10,868 nucleotides of DNA, taken from the NCBI GenBank assembly GCA_017992335.1, contig JAGOOU010000006.1, positions 1 to 10,868 on the forward strand, written 5' to 3'. Numbering within the stretch: the stretch's first letter is position 1; the number at the start of each line of letters is the position of its first letter. The DNA comes from Candidatus Parcubacteria bacterium. Lineage in GTDB: Bacteria > Patescibacteriota > Minisyncoccia > Minisyncoccales > Minisyncoccaceae. The notes below the pieces were generated by a model, which made no database searches, had not been told where the DNA came from, and worked only from the letters and a program-made list of their open reading frames with translations. This document shows, in pieces, positions 1-6,520 of this stretch. The translations under genes were made by a program, and so were the position numbers.

Positions 1-126
1 TTTATAATAAAATTCTCCTAATTTTTCCTGAGAAAATTTAATTAAAAAGTTTTTAACTATTGTTATAATATATGCCAAAACAATAAATATGACTGCTCCT
101 AATATGTATTGTCCTATTCTTAGCAT
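1..126 (-). CDS. Start of an unidentified membrane protein (cut by the left edge)
   Basis: The frame opens with ATG at 126-124 and stays open for 42 codons to the window edge, so only the N-terminus is visible. It starts MLRIGQYILG and continues with a strongly hydrophobic stretch (about residues 7-25, rich in I, V, A and L). This reads as one membrane span or an uncleaved signal anchor, followed by a mixed charged segment (KNFLIKFSQEK). Its ATG overlaps the end of the HIT gene by 7 bases, which suggests translational coupling in the same operon. No Shine-Dalgarno sequence is obvious. I do not recognise a family. The frame and overlap support it being real, but its length and function cannot be judged here. 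Confidence 0.6.
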   Translation of the reverse strand, partial: MLRIGQYILGAVIFIVLAYIITIVKNFLIKFSQEKLGEFYYK

Positions 127-530
127 ATCTTTAATTTATTCTTAATTTCTTCTAAATTTTCTGATGAGGCTTTTTTTGACCCTTCTTCTATGGCCCTTAA
201 CCCATCTCCCTTAGTTCTACCTAAAACATGTAAATGAAAATGAAATACAGTTTGATTGGCTACTAACCCATTTGCCTGATAGAGATTAACTCCTTCTACC
301 CCTAAGCATTCTTTCATCTTCAAGGATATTTTTTGAGAAACAATTATTATCCTCTTTAAATATTCTTCCTCAATATCATATATGTTTTCAAAGTGTTTTT
401 TAGGAACAATCAATGTGTGTCCTTGGGTTAAGGGATTAATATCTAAAAAAGCTACAACCAAATCATCTTCATATATTTTATACGAAGGAATTTCATTGTT
501 AATAATTTTGCAAAAAATACAATTTTCCAT
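120..530 (-). CDS. HIT-family nucleotide hydrolase (HINT-like)
   Basis: 136-aa cytoplasmic histidine-triad protein. The family signature HxHxH is seen as H97-F-H99-L-H101, and by family knowledge the middle His (H99) is the nucleophile that attacks the alpha-phosphate of purine nucleoside phosphoramidates or dinucleotide-like substrates. The N-terminal C4-x2-C7 pair matches the zinc-binding cysteines found in many bacterial HINT proteins. The PLTQGHTLIVPKKH segment (residues 33-46) is also typical. Length is normal for the family. The start is the ATG two bases after the stop of the upstream 260-aa membrane-protein gene, and its own stop overlaps the next start, so it sits inside an operon. 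The precise substrate cannot be told from sequence; HIT proteins are often annotated only as 'HIT family protein'. Confidence 0.93.
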   Translation of the reverse strand: MENCIFCKIINNEIPSYKIYEDDLVVAFLDINPLTQGHTLIVPKKHFENIYDIEEEYLKRIIIVSQKISLKMKECLGVEGVNLYQANGLVANQTVFHFHLHVLGRTKGDGLRAIEEGSKKASSENLEEIKNKLKIC

Positions 531-532
531 AA

Positions 533-1315
533 TTAATCATCCATTTCAGCGCAATAAATATTGCACCTCATTTTGTCTTCTTGTATTGGATCTCCATTTT
601 CATCGTAATAAAGACCTGCTTTTAGAACACACCAAACATCGTCTTTTTTATATCCAGAAACACCAGCATTGGTGGTTGATTCAATATCAAAGAAATCCAT
701 TTCAAATCCAGCTGCATCAAAAAAGTTCCTTAAAGTATCGTATTGGTCAGTAGTAATGGTCATTTCTTTAAAAGCCTTACCTTCAATTGGATCGGTCTTA
801 GAGGGCCAATAGAATGTCTTACGTTCTGTTTCAGGAAAAGTTATTCCTTTTAATGTTTCTTCTTCTCTCATGAATTTAAATAATTCGTAAACATTGTCTC
901 TGTTAACTATAATTGTCTGAAGAAAAGCATAAGACAAAGACCCAACGGTGGTAATTAAAGCAATGGTAATAAAGATGTTTTTTAAAGTAATTCTAGTAGA
1001 ATATCCAAATCTTAAAAAGAAAAATAAAAGAAAACCAAATCCTCCGAAAAAAATACTTCCTGCTTGAGGAAGAAAACCCAAAAAGCCTGATAATCCTAAA
1101 AAACCTACTTTCCATAAATCTTCGGGCTTTTTCTCACTAACCAATTTGGTTAAAGATGAAATAATCGCAAAAACAAAAGCAATTAATGCAAGAAAGGCGA
1201 GAATAAAAAACACCCCCTCTTCTTTTCCTAGTTTAAAATAAAGATAATTGTGAGTGATAATAGAAAAAGCACTAAATAAAAAAGTGAAATATATTGAATT
1301 GATTTCTTTACTCAT
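533..1315 (-). CDS. Unknown polytopic membrane protein with soluble C-terminal domain
   Basis: 260-aa protein that I cannot assign to a family. The N-terminal half is hydrophobic, with likely spans at about residues 6-27, 34-57, 68-103 (long enough for two short spans, glycine and phenylalanine rich) and 111-134. The second half (about 135-260) is hydrophilic and probably folds as a soluble domain. It has aromatic and acidic patches and three cysteines in roughly the last 35 residues (VWCVL, MRCNIYCAEMDD), which could bind metal or form a disulfide. The start is the first ATG after a candidate promoter in the gap downstream of tRNA-Gln. The HIT gene follows after two bases, so the two are probably co-transcribed. 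It may be a lineage-specific Patescibacteria protein; no function is claimed. Confidence 0.8.
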   Translation of the reverse strand: MSKEINSIYFTFLFSAFSIITHNYLYFKLGKEEGVFFILAFLALIAFVFAIISSLTKLVSEKKPEDLWKVGFLGLSGFLGFLPQAGSIFFGGFGFLLFFFLRFGYSTRITLKNIFITIALITTVGSLSYAFLQTIIVNRDNVYELFKFMREEETLKGITFPETERKTFYWPSKTDPIEGKAFKEMTITTDQYDTLRNFFDAAGFEMDFFDIESTTNAGVSGYKKDDVWCVLKAGLYYDENGDPIQEDKMRCNIYCAEMDD

Positions 1316-1367
1316 AGATATTTTCTAAATTAATTATTAAAATAAAAGGACGAATCTCCTATGATAA

Positions 1368-1396
1368 ATATTACTATTAATCAATAATTTATTCAA
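1368..1396 (-). promoter_or_regulatory. Candidate sigma70-type promoter for the 260-aa membrane protein gene
   Basis: On the minus strand, TTGAAT (1396-1391) lies 17 bases before TAATAT (1373-1368), predicting a start near 1361 and a leader of about 45 bases. The gap 1316-1409 contains nothing else clear except a weak AGGA/TCCT 4-bp hairpin near 1346-1360 followed by a T-rich run, which might be a weak terminator after tRNA-Gln. In such AT-rich DNA a chance match is possible. Confidence 0.45.
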
Positions 1397-1409
1397 GCAG
1401 ATAATTATG

Positions 1410-1480
1410 TTCGGGCGTAGGGACTCGAACCCCAATTTCCAGGGTCAGAACCTGGCGTCCTACCATTAGACGACCCCCGA
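1410..1480 (-). tRNA. tRNA-Gln (anticodon CUG)
   Basis: The minus strand folds as a full cloverleaf: D stem GTC/GAC, anticodon stem CCAGG/CCTGG with loop TTCTGAC (anticodon CTG, reading CAG), and T arm TGGGG-TTCGAGT-CCCTA. The acceptor begins with T1-A72, as in many bacterial tRNA-Gln. Six of seven acceptor pairs form; position 6 is G opposite G67. The discriminator is A (1410) and the following bases are CAT, so no CCA tail is encoded and a CCA-adding enzyme is needed. The gene starts at the base directly after the ftsX stop codon, so it is probably cut out of the prfB-ftsE-ftsX transcript. It reads only CAG, so a UUG-anticodon tRNA-Gln is expected elsewhere. Confidence 0.95.
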
Positions 1481-2386
1481 TCAATCCTTCAAATACTTTC
1501 TAACAGCAAAAAAGCTAGAAATCAAGCCCAGGCCTATGCCGATTAATAGTTGAAGTAATAATATAATGAAAATATGGTCTTTATAGAAACCAAACATATC
1601 AAAACCCATAAACAAGGTTTCTATGTTTGATTTTAATAAAAACAATAATAAAAATGAAAAACCAAAACAAAGAATCGCTGCGAATAATCCGCACAATGAT
1701 CCTTGAATTAAAAACGGTCCGCGAATGAAGCTGTTTTTTGCTCCAACCAATCTCATTATTTCTATTTCTTCTCTTTGAGAATAAATACTTACTCTCAATG
1801 TATTAAATGTAACTATTATTGCAATAAAGCCTAAAAATAAAGTTAAGAACATTCCGATATTCCTTATTCCTGAAGATAAATCAGATATCCTGTCAATTAT
1901 AGTCCCTCTCTTATAATCATCAATCTCATAAACAAGGGAAGCATATTCTTCTTTTTTAAAGAAATCAGAAATCACTTTATACTGAGACGGCTCTTTAGTT
2001 TGAATAACAAGTGAAGGCAAAAACGGATTAATTTCTATTGCTTCTAATGATTCTAAATAAGCATCATTTTCGTGGTTCTTAACAAAATTCTCATATGCTT
2101 CTTCTGGAGAAACATAGCTAGCTTTATTAACTTCGCTTAATTTAGAAACTTCTTCTCTTATTTTCAATATTTCTTCTCTTGAAACTTGTTCATTAAAATA
2201 TATTGAAACATCTATTTTGTCTTTTATTGCTTCTGTTAAAAAAGCAACCCCTCCTTGAAATATATATAGAGAGGTTCCCAAAAGAACTGCTATGAATATA
2301 ACAATTGATGTTGCTAAAGTTAAAAAACCTTGTCTTTTTAGGTTTGTCCAACCACTTTTAAATATTTTAGTAATATATTTGATCAT
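1481..2386 (-). CDS. ftsX: Cell division protein FtsX (FtsEX permease-like subunit)
   Basis: 301-aa inner-membrane partner of the ATPase FtsE. In known systems FtsEX couples ATP hydrolysis in the cytoplasm to activation of peptidoglycan hydrolases outside during division. The layout is classical: a short cytoplasmic N-terminus, TM1 at about 21-44, an extracytoplasmic domain at about 50-170, then TM2 (175-197), TM3 (227-250) and TM4 (271-295), ending in a basic tail. The conserved segment after TM2, EEIEIMRLVGA (206-216), is diagnostic for FtsX/MacB-like permeases. It overlaps ftsE by 4 bases (ATGA), so translation is coupled. Its TGA stop directly abuts tRNA-Gln. The length is normal for FtsX (about 300 aa). 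No separate hydrolase or EnvC-like partner is visible here. Confidence 0.95.
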   Translation of the reverse strand: MIKYITKIFKSGWTNLKRQGFLTLATSIVIFIAVLLGTSLYIFQGGVAFLTEAIKDKIDVSIYFNEQVSREEILKIREEVSKLSEVNKASYVSPEEAYENFVKNHENDAYLESLEAIEINPFLPSLVIQTKEPSQYKVISDFFKKEEYASLVYEIDDYKRGTIIDRISDLSSGIRNIGMFLTLFLGFIAIIVTFNTLRVSIYSQREEIEIMRLVGAKNSFIRGPFLIQGSLCGLFAAILCFGFSFLLLFLLKSNIETLFMGFDMFGFYKDHIFIILLLQLLIGIGLGLISSFFAVRKYLKD

Positions 2387-3078
2387 AAAAAGAATCTTCC
2401 TTTTTCTTCATCTCTTATTATTCTCCCATCTTCAAGAGTAATAACTCTTTTTTTAAGAGCATTAACTATCTCTTTACTGTGGGTTGATAAAACTACTGTC
2501 GATCCAGCTTCGTTTATCTTAAGCAAAACCTTAATAACATCCCTAGAATGATAAGGGTCTAAGTTTCCAGTTGGTTCATCAGCTAAAATAACTTTTGGCC
2601 TGTGAATTAAAGCTCTAGCAATAGAAACTCTTTGCTTCTCCCCTCCTGATAGTTCTCTTGGAAAACAGTTTGCCTTGTCTTTTAATCCAACAAGGTCAAG
2701 AACTTGAAAAACTTCCTCTTCTATTTTAGTATCATCAAAATCAAAAGCTTCTAAAGCATAGGATATGTTTTCAAAAGCAGTTTTATATGGCAACAACTTA
2801 TAGTCTTGAAAAATAGATCCAACTTTTTGCCTTAAAAAACAAGCTTGGCTCTTTTTAATAGCGCAAACATTTTCATTCTCAAAGAAAACCTCTCCTGAGG
2901 ATGGTTTTTCTTCGCAAGAAATAAGTTTCAAAATAGTTGTTTTTCCTGCTCCAGATCTTCCACACAAAGTAACAAATTCTCCTTCTTTAATACCAAAAGA
3001 AACATCATCTAATGCTATTTTTTCTTCTCTAAAAGAATTTGCAGAATATTTTTTTTTAACGTTTTTAAATTCTATCAT
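2383..3078 (-). CDS. ftsE: Cell division ATP-binding protein FtsE
   Basis: 231-aa cytoplasmic ABC ATPase. All nucleotide-binding motifs are intact: Walker A G40-RSGAGKT-T48, Q-loop Q91 (IFQDYKLLP), signature LSGGE at 143-147, Walker B VILADE at 163-168 followed by the D-loop GNLD, and switch His H200 (STH). The 'FQDYKLLP' Q-loop and 'ADEPTGNLD' are typical of FtsE. It pairs with FtsX encoded next (4-base overlap) to form a division-site complex. It also overlaps prfB by 4 bases upstream. The order prfB-ftsE-ftsX is a neighbourhood known from other bacteria. A short C-terminal tail follows the ABC domain, as usual. LolD-type ATPases are similar, but the adjacent ftsX settles the call. Confidence 0.96.
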   Translation of the reverse strand: MIEFKNVKKKYSANSFREEKIALDDVSFGIKEGEFVTLCGRSGAGKTTILKLISCEEKPSSGEVFFENENVCAIKKSQACFLRQKVGSIFQDYKLLPYKTAFENISYALEAFDFDDTKIEEEVFQVLDLVGLKDKANCFPRELSGGEKQRVSIARALIHRPKVILADEPTGNLDPYHSRDVIKVLLKINEAGSTVVLSTHSKEIVNALKKRVITLEDGRIIRDEEKGRFFL

Positions 3079-4152
3079 AATTTAATTTCTTCTTCTATAA
3101 ACTCATCCAATTCTCCATCTAAAACCTTGTCTGGCTGAGTTGATTCAATGTTTGTTCTTAAATCTTTTACTAATTTATATGGATGTAATACATATGAACG
3201 AATCTGATTTCCCCAACTAGCTGAAATTTTATCTCCCTTTATTTTTGATAATTCCTTTTCCTGTTTTTCTTTTTCAAAAGCATACAGCTTGCTCATTAAA
3301 ACACTGATTGCTTTTTCTTTGTTCTTTCCCTGCAGCCGCTCTGATTGGCAGGACACAACAATTCCTGTAGGAATATGAGTTATTCTTACAGCTGAATCTC
3401 TTTTATTAACATATTGACCTCCTGGGCCAGATGCTCTGTAATAATCAACTTTAATATCTTCCTCTTTAATTTCTATTTCTTTAGCATCAGTAATTTCAGG
3501 CAATACTTCTATTAAAGCAAAAGAGGTATGTCTAAGTTTTTGTGCTGAAAATGGAGATATCCTAACCAATCTGTGCACCCCTGTTTCTCTTTTTAAAAGT
3601 CCGTATGCGTATTTTCCTTTAACTTCAATCATTGCTGATTTTATCCCTTTTCTATCTTCATTTCCTTCCCCAAAAGATTCGTCTATAATCACCACTTTAA
3701 ATTCTTTTCTCTCACAATATCTATTATACATTCTTAAAAGCATGGTTGCCCAATCCTCTGCATCTTGACCTCCTGCACCAGAAAAAATACTAATAATCGC
3801 ATTTCCCTTATCGTATTTATCATTAAAATATGCTTCCAACTCTTTCCTCTTTATTCTTTTACTCAATTTGTCTATTTTTTCTTCTAATTCTGCATCGTCT
3901 TCAATTAAAGAAATTAACTCTTTGATATCCTCCAATTCTTTTCTTGTTTCTTTAAACCATTCTATCGTATCTTCTATTTCAGACAGCTCTTGGCTTGTTT
4001 CAGCTGCTTTTTTATTATCATTCCAAAAATCAGGCTTTTCTGTTTCTTTTTTCAGCTCTATTCTTCTTTTTTCAATACTGACTAAGTCAAAGCCGGTCCT
4101 CTAATGAGAGGACTCTAGAAAATAATTCTTCTAATTGCTTTTCTTTTTCCAT
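3075..4152 (-). CDS. prfB: Peptide chain release factor 2, with programmed +1 frameshift
   Basis: Class I release factor that reads UGA and UAA on the ribosome and releases the peptide. The gene is split over two frames. ATG at 4152-4150 opens 21 codons (MEKEKQLEELFSRVLSLEDR-L), then an in-frame TGA (4089-4087). Slipping +1 at CTT-T-GAC continues as D-L-V-S-I-E-K and runs to the stop at 3075, giving about 358 residues, close to the usual 365. Key motifs are SPF (about 199-201), the RF2-type stop-recognition tripeptide, and GGQ (about 244-246), the catalytic loop. A frame read only from 3935 (TTG) lacks the N-terminal helical domain and is not the true start. Regulation is presumed autogenous: low RF2 lets ribosomes pause at UGA and shift. 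The promoter lies directly upstream, and ftsE overlaps downstream. Confidence 0.95.
4086..4113 (-). promoter_or_regulatory. prfB +1 frameshift site with internal Shine-Dalgarno and hairpin
   Basis: The slippery sequence CTT-TGA-C (minus strand, 4092-4086) is the standard prfB shift site. Upstream, AGAGGA can act as the anti-SD-pairing stimulator, a few bases from CTT as in other prfB genes. That purine box is also the 3' arm of a perfect 7-bp inverted repeat, GTCCTCT-CATT-AGAGGAC (4113-4096), ending three bases before CTT. The shift site is certain from the protein reading. The role of the hairpin is inference. Confidence 0.9.
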
Positions 4153-4159
4153 ATTTTGA

Positions 4160-4188
4160 ATTATATCAAAAAAAAACAAACAAATCAA
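4160..4188 (-). promoter_or_regulatory. Promoter for prfB-ftsE-ftsX, implying a leaderless mRNA
   Basis: On the minus strand, TTGATT (4188-4183) is 17 bases from TATAAT (4165-4160), with a TGA extension just before the -10 (TGATATAAT). Only seven bases separate the -10 box from the prfB ATG at 4152, so the predicted transcript starts at or next to the A of ATG. No Shine-Dalgarno sequence fits. The promoter begins four bases after tRNA-Thr. Its spacer contains a run of nine T, which may also help end the upstream transcript. Confidence 0.7.
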
Positions 4189-4191
4189 ATG

Positions 4192-4263
4192 AGCCAGAGG
4201 CGAGAATCGAACTCGCAGTCTCTTCTTTACGAAAGAATTGCTTTGCCGTTAAGCTACTCTGGC
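4192..4263 (-). tRNA. tRNA-Thr (anticodon CGU)
   Basis: Cloverleaf on the minus strand: acceptor GCCAGAG/CTCTGGC (all seven pairs), D stem GCTT/AAGC, anticodon stem ATTCT/AGAAG (first pair A-G, the rest paired) with loop TTCGTAA, five-base variable region, and T arm GCGAG-TTCGATT-CTCGC. Anticodon CGT reads ACG. The discriminator is T (4192), followed by CA, so no CCA tail is encoded. The last ten bases of the upstream septation gene, including its TAG stop, lie inside the acceptor and position 8-10 region, so the tRNA and the mRNA 3' end cannot both be kept intact from one transcript. Confidence 0.94.
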
Positions 4264-4649
4264 AATAATTCTTTAAACCAATTAATTACTTTATCAATAA
4301 AGCTTTTATTTTCTGCTTCCTCAGCGCTTTCTGCGCCCCCTTGTTTCTTAATTATTATAATCTGCTCTCCCTCTTTTTGAAGACCCAACTCTTCTCTAGC
4401 TATTTCTTCTAGATACTCTTCTGTATCACTTTTGCCTAATTCAAAATTATATCTGTCTTTTTCTTTTTCTTTTGTTTCTATCTGCGCTTCTATTTTTTCC
4501 AATTCTTTCTCTGCTCTTTTTCTTTCTTCCATAATCTTAATATTTGTATATAGCAAAAAAATAACGGAAAACAATAAGATACCGAAAATAACTCTTCTTT
4601 TGAATTCAGCAATAAGGGTCTTCACTTTTTTATTCTTTTTTGCTATCAT
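4254..4649 (-). CDS. Septum formation initiator family protein (DivIC/FtsB/FtsL-like)
   Basis: 131-aa bitopic membrane protein. A short basic cytoplasmic N-terminus (KKNKKVK) is followed by one membrane span at about residues 20-36. A charged heptad-like coiled coil lies at about 37-72 (EERKRAEKELEKIEAQIE). The conserved C-terminal block LEEIAREELGLQKEGE (80-95) then leads into IIII, characteristic of the DivIC/FtsB family. In known bacteria such proteins form a trimer with FtsL and FtsQ/DivIB and activate the septal peptidoglycan synthase. The acidic tail (about 104-131) ends in a second amphipathic stretch. Which member (FtsB, DivIC or FtsL) it is cannot be decided here. The stop codon lies within tRNA-Thr. 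Only six bases separate its start from the divergent 33-aa gene. Confidence 0.88.
   Translation of the reverse strand: MIAKKNKKVKTLIAEFKRRVIFGILLFSVIFLLYTNIKIMEERKRAEKELEKIEAQIETKEKEKDRYNFELGKSDTEEYLEEIAREELGLQKEGEQIIIIKKQGGAESAEEAENKSFIDKVINWFKELLPE
4621..4649 (+). promoter_or_regulatory. Candidate promoter for the 33-aa membrane peptide
   Basis: TTCACT (4621-4626), 17 bases, then TATCAT (4644-4649) with the extended -10 TGC just before it. The -10 ends six bases before the ATG at 4656, so the predicted message is leaderless. The site lies inside the first codons of the opposing septation gene. The -35 box is weak (4 of 6). Confidence 0.45.
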
Positions 4650-4655
4650 GTTAAT

Positions 4656-4757
4656 ATGTCTAAAAAATCTAAAAAACTTTTTAAAATTATTTGGATTACA
4701 TTGGTCGTGCTTGTTGCCTTATCAATGATCGTATCTCTCGCATATATTGGTTTTTAA
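4656..4757 (+). CDS. 33-aa single-span membrane peptide of unknown function
   Basis: Small plus-strand frame, ATG at 4656 and TAA at 4755. The product starts MSKKSKKLFK, a strongly basic N-terminus, and continues with about 20 hydrophobic residues (IIWITLVVLVALSMIV...) ending AYIGF. That is a clean positive-inside membrane anchor with almost nothing outside. It fills the 104-base gap between the divergent septation gene (six bases away) and the convergent lepA end (overlap of four bases). An extended -10 lies immediately upstream. Several codons end in C or G (GTC, GTG, GCC, ATC, CTC), unlike random AT-rich spacer. I do not recognise a family. It could be a small division or membrane-complex subunit given its neighbours, but that is a guess. 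Chance ORF remains possible because of its length. Confidence 0.62.
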   Translation: MSKKSKKLFKIIWITLVVLVALSMIVSLAYIGF

Positions 4758-6520
4758 GATCCAAATACTTTAAGGAATACTTCGGGAGGAATTCTCACCT
4801 CTCCTTTTTCTTTTAATTTCTTTTTACCTTCTTTTTGTTTTTCTAGCAACTTTCTTTTTCTAGTATAATCACCTCCATATAAAGGAGCGGTAACATCTTT
4901 TCTGGTTGCAGTTAAAGTTTCTCGACTAATTATCTTTCCCCCTATTTTTCCTTGAATGGGAACACTAAAAGATTGTTTTGGCAAAACTTCTTTGATTTTT
5001 TCAACCATTCTTCTTGCTTCGTAATTAACCTTACTTTGAGGTAGTATTCTTGAAAAAGCTTCTTCTGTTTTTCCGTTTATTAGAATCTCTAGCTTAACTA
5101 AATCAGCTTTCCTATAGCCAATTTCCTTAAAAGTTAAAGAAGAAAACCCTTGGGTAATATTTAAAAGATTTTCATAGAATTTACCAATAATTTCCCTCAA
5201 AGGCATTTCATAAATAATAGAATATCTTGTTTCTCCAAAAGGCCTAGAGTCAATATGGCTTCCCTCTAATTCATTTAAAAAATCAAAAACCCTGCCCAAA
5301 TATGCTGAACCAATAATAAGTCTTACTTCAGCCCATGGCTCTAGAAAATTCTTAAAATTATCTGACCAATTAACTGGATTATATATTAGAACTTCTTTTC
5401 CTTTTGGATCCTCTGCTTTAAATAATACCTGGGGAGAGCTAATGACCAACTCTAAATCAAATTCTCTCTTTAGCCTCTCCATTGTAATTTCTGTATGAAG
5501 AGAACCTAAAAAACCGCAAAGAAAACCTCGACCAAAAACATGAAAATTTTGTTGTTCAAAAAACAAAGCTGAATCATTGAGTTTTAATTTAGATAAAGCT
5601 ACTTTTAATAATTCAAAATCTTCTTGAGCTTTTGGATATAAAGAAACAAAAATCTTTGGTTCTGGTTTTTTATAACCTTCTAAAGAATGAACTATATTTT
5701 CATTGCCAAGCAAAACAATAGTGTCTCCAATTCTGATTTTTTCAGGATCTTTTATTCCTGTGGCAACATATCCTATTTCTCCTGCTTGCAATTGCTCTGA
5801 TTGAATCATCCCCGGCTTAAAAACTCCTAATTCTTTAACGCTCCCCTCGGCTTTAGAGTTAATAAAGTAAAGCTTATCCCCTGTTCTTACTTTTCCATCA
5901 ATAATTCTCACATAAGCAACAACACCTAAAAAAGAATCATATTTTGAATCAAAAATTAATGCTCTCAAGGGTTTACTTGAATTATCTTCTGCTTCTGGAA
6001 CTTTTTCCATTACTTTATTTAAAAGATTAGGAACATTCTCCCCTGTTTTAGCTGAAATTAAAAGAATTTCTTCTTCTTTAAAATCAAGAATGTCTTTTAT
6101 TTCTTTTTTAACTTCATCTATTCTTGCTTGAGGCGAATCAATCTTGTTTAAAGCTGGAACAATAACTAATCCTTCTTTCTTAGCTAGCTCTAAATTGGTT
6201 ATGGTCTGAGCTTGGATTCCTTTGGTTGCATCAACTAAAAGAATTGCTCCTTCAACCGCTGCTAAGCTTCTTGAAACCTCATAATTAAAATCAATGTGTC
6301 CAGGGGTGTCAATTAAATTCAAAATGAGATTATTATATTCCATCCTAACCGGAGTCATCTTAATAGTAATTCCTTTTTCTCTTTCTAAATCCATTGAATC
6401 TAAGTACTGAGGCTTCATTTTATCTTTTTTAATAGTTTCTGTGATTTCTAAAAGACGGTCAGCTAAAGTTGACTTACCGTGATCAATATGACTGATAATA
6501 ACAAAATTCTTTATTTTCAT
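4754..6520 (-). CDS. lepA: Elongation factor 4 (LepA), ribosomal GTPase
   Basis: 588-aa translational GTPase that binds the ribosome and affects back-translocation and subunit biogenesis under stress, acting in the cytoplasm or at the membrane. G-motifs are intact: G1 HIDHGKST (11-18), switch region EKGITIK (48-54), G3 DTPGH (71-75), G4 NKID (125-128) and G5 SAKTG (156-160). The EF-G-like domains follow. The LepA-specific C-terminal domain is present: SRETLTATRKDVTAPLYGGD and the final basic helix ending with EVRIPPEVFLKVFGS match the LepA tail rather than EF-G or TypA. Length is slightly under the usual 600. The ATG overlaps the murJ stop by 4 bases, so it is likely translationally coupled to murJ. 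Its end overlaps the convergent 33-aa gene by four bases. Confidence 0.97.
   Translation of the reverse strand: MKIKNFVIISHIDHGKSTLADRLLEITETIKKDKMKPQYLDSMDLEREKGITIKMTPVRMEYNNLILNLIDTPGHIDFNYEVSRSLAAVEGAILLVDATKGIQAQTITNLELAKKEGLVIVPALNKIDSPQARIDEVKKEIKDILDFKEEEILLISAKTGENVPNLLNKVMEKVPEAEDNSSKPLRALIFDSKYDSFLGVVAYVRIIDGKVRTGDKLYFINSKAEGSVKELGVFKPGMIQSEQLQAGEIGYVATGIKDPEKIRIGDTIVLLGNENIVHSLEGYKKPEPKIFVSLYPKAQEDFELLKVALSKLKLNDSALFFEQQNFHVFGRGFLCGFLGSLHTEITMERLKREFDLELVISSPQVLFKAEDPKGKEVLIYNPVNWSDNFKNFLEPWAEVRLIIGSAYLGRVFDFLNELEGSHIDSRPFGETRYSIIYEMPLREIIGKFYENLLNITQGFSSLTFKEIGYRKADLVKLEILINGKTEEAFSRILPQSKVNYEARRMVEKIKEVLPKQSFSVPIQGKIGGKIISRETLTATRKDVTAPLYGGDYTRKRKLLEKQKEGKKKLKEKGEVRIPPEVFLKVFGS

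Noticed and set aside
382..753. Plus-strand open frame of 123 codons
   Set aside because: It is antisense to the HIT gene and the 260-aa membrane protein gene, has no recognisable domain, and its composition looks like a mirror of AT-rich coding DNA.
3075..3935. prfB starting at TTG 3935
   Set aside because: The N-terminal RF2 domain continues upstream in the same frame and joins the ATG at 4152 through a standard +1 frameshift site.
4087..4089. In-frame TGA in prfB as a sign of UGA recoding or a pseudogene
   Set aside because: The context CTT-TGA-C with an upstream purine box is the classical autoregulatory shift site, and other genes here end in TGA.
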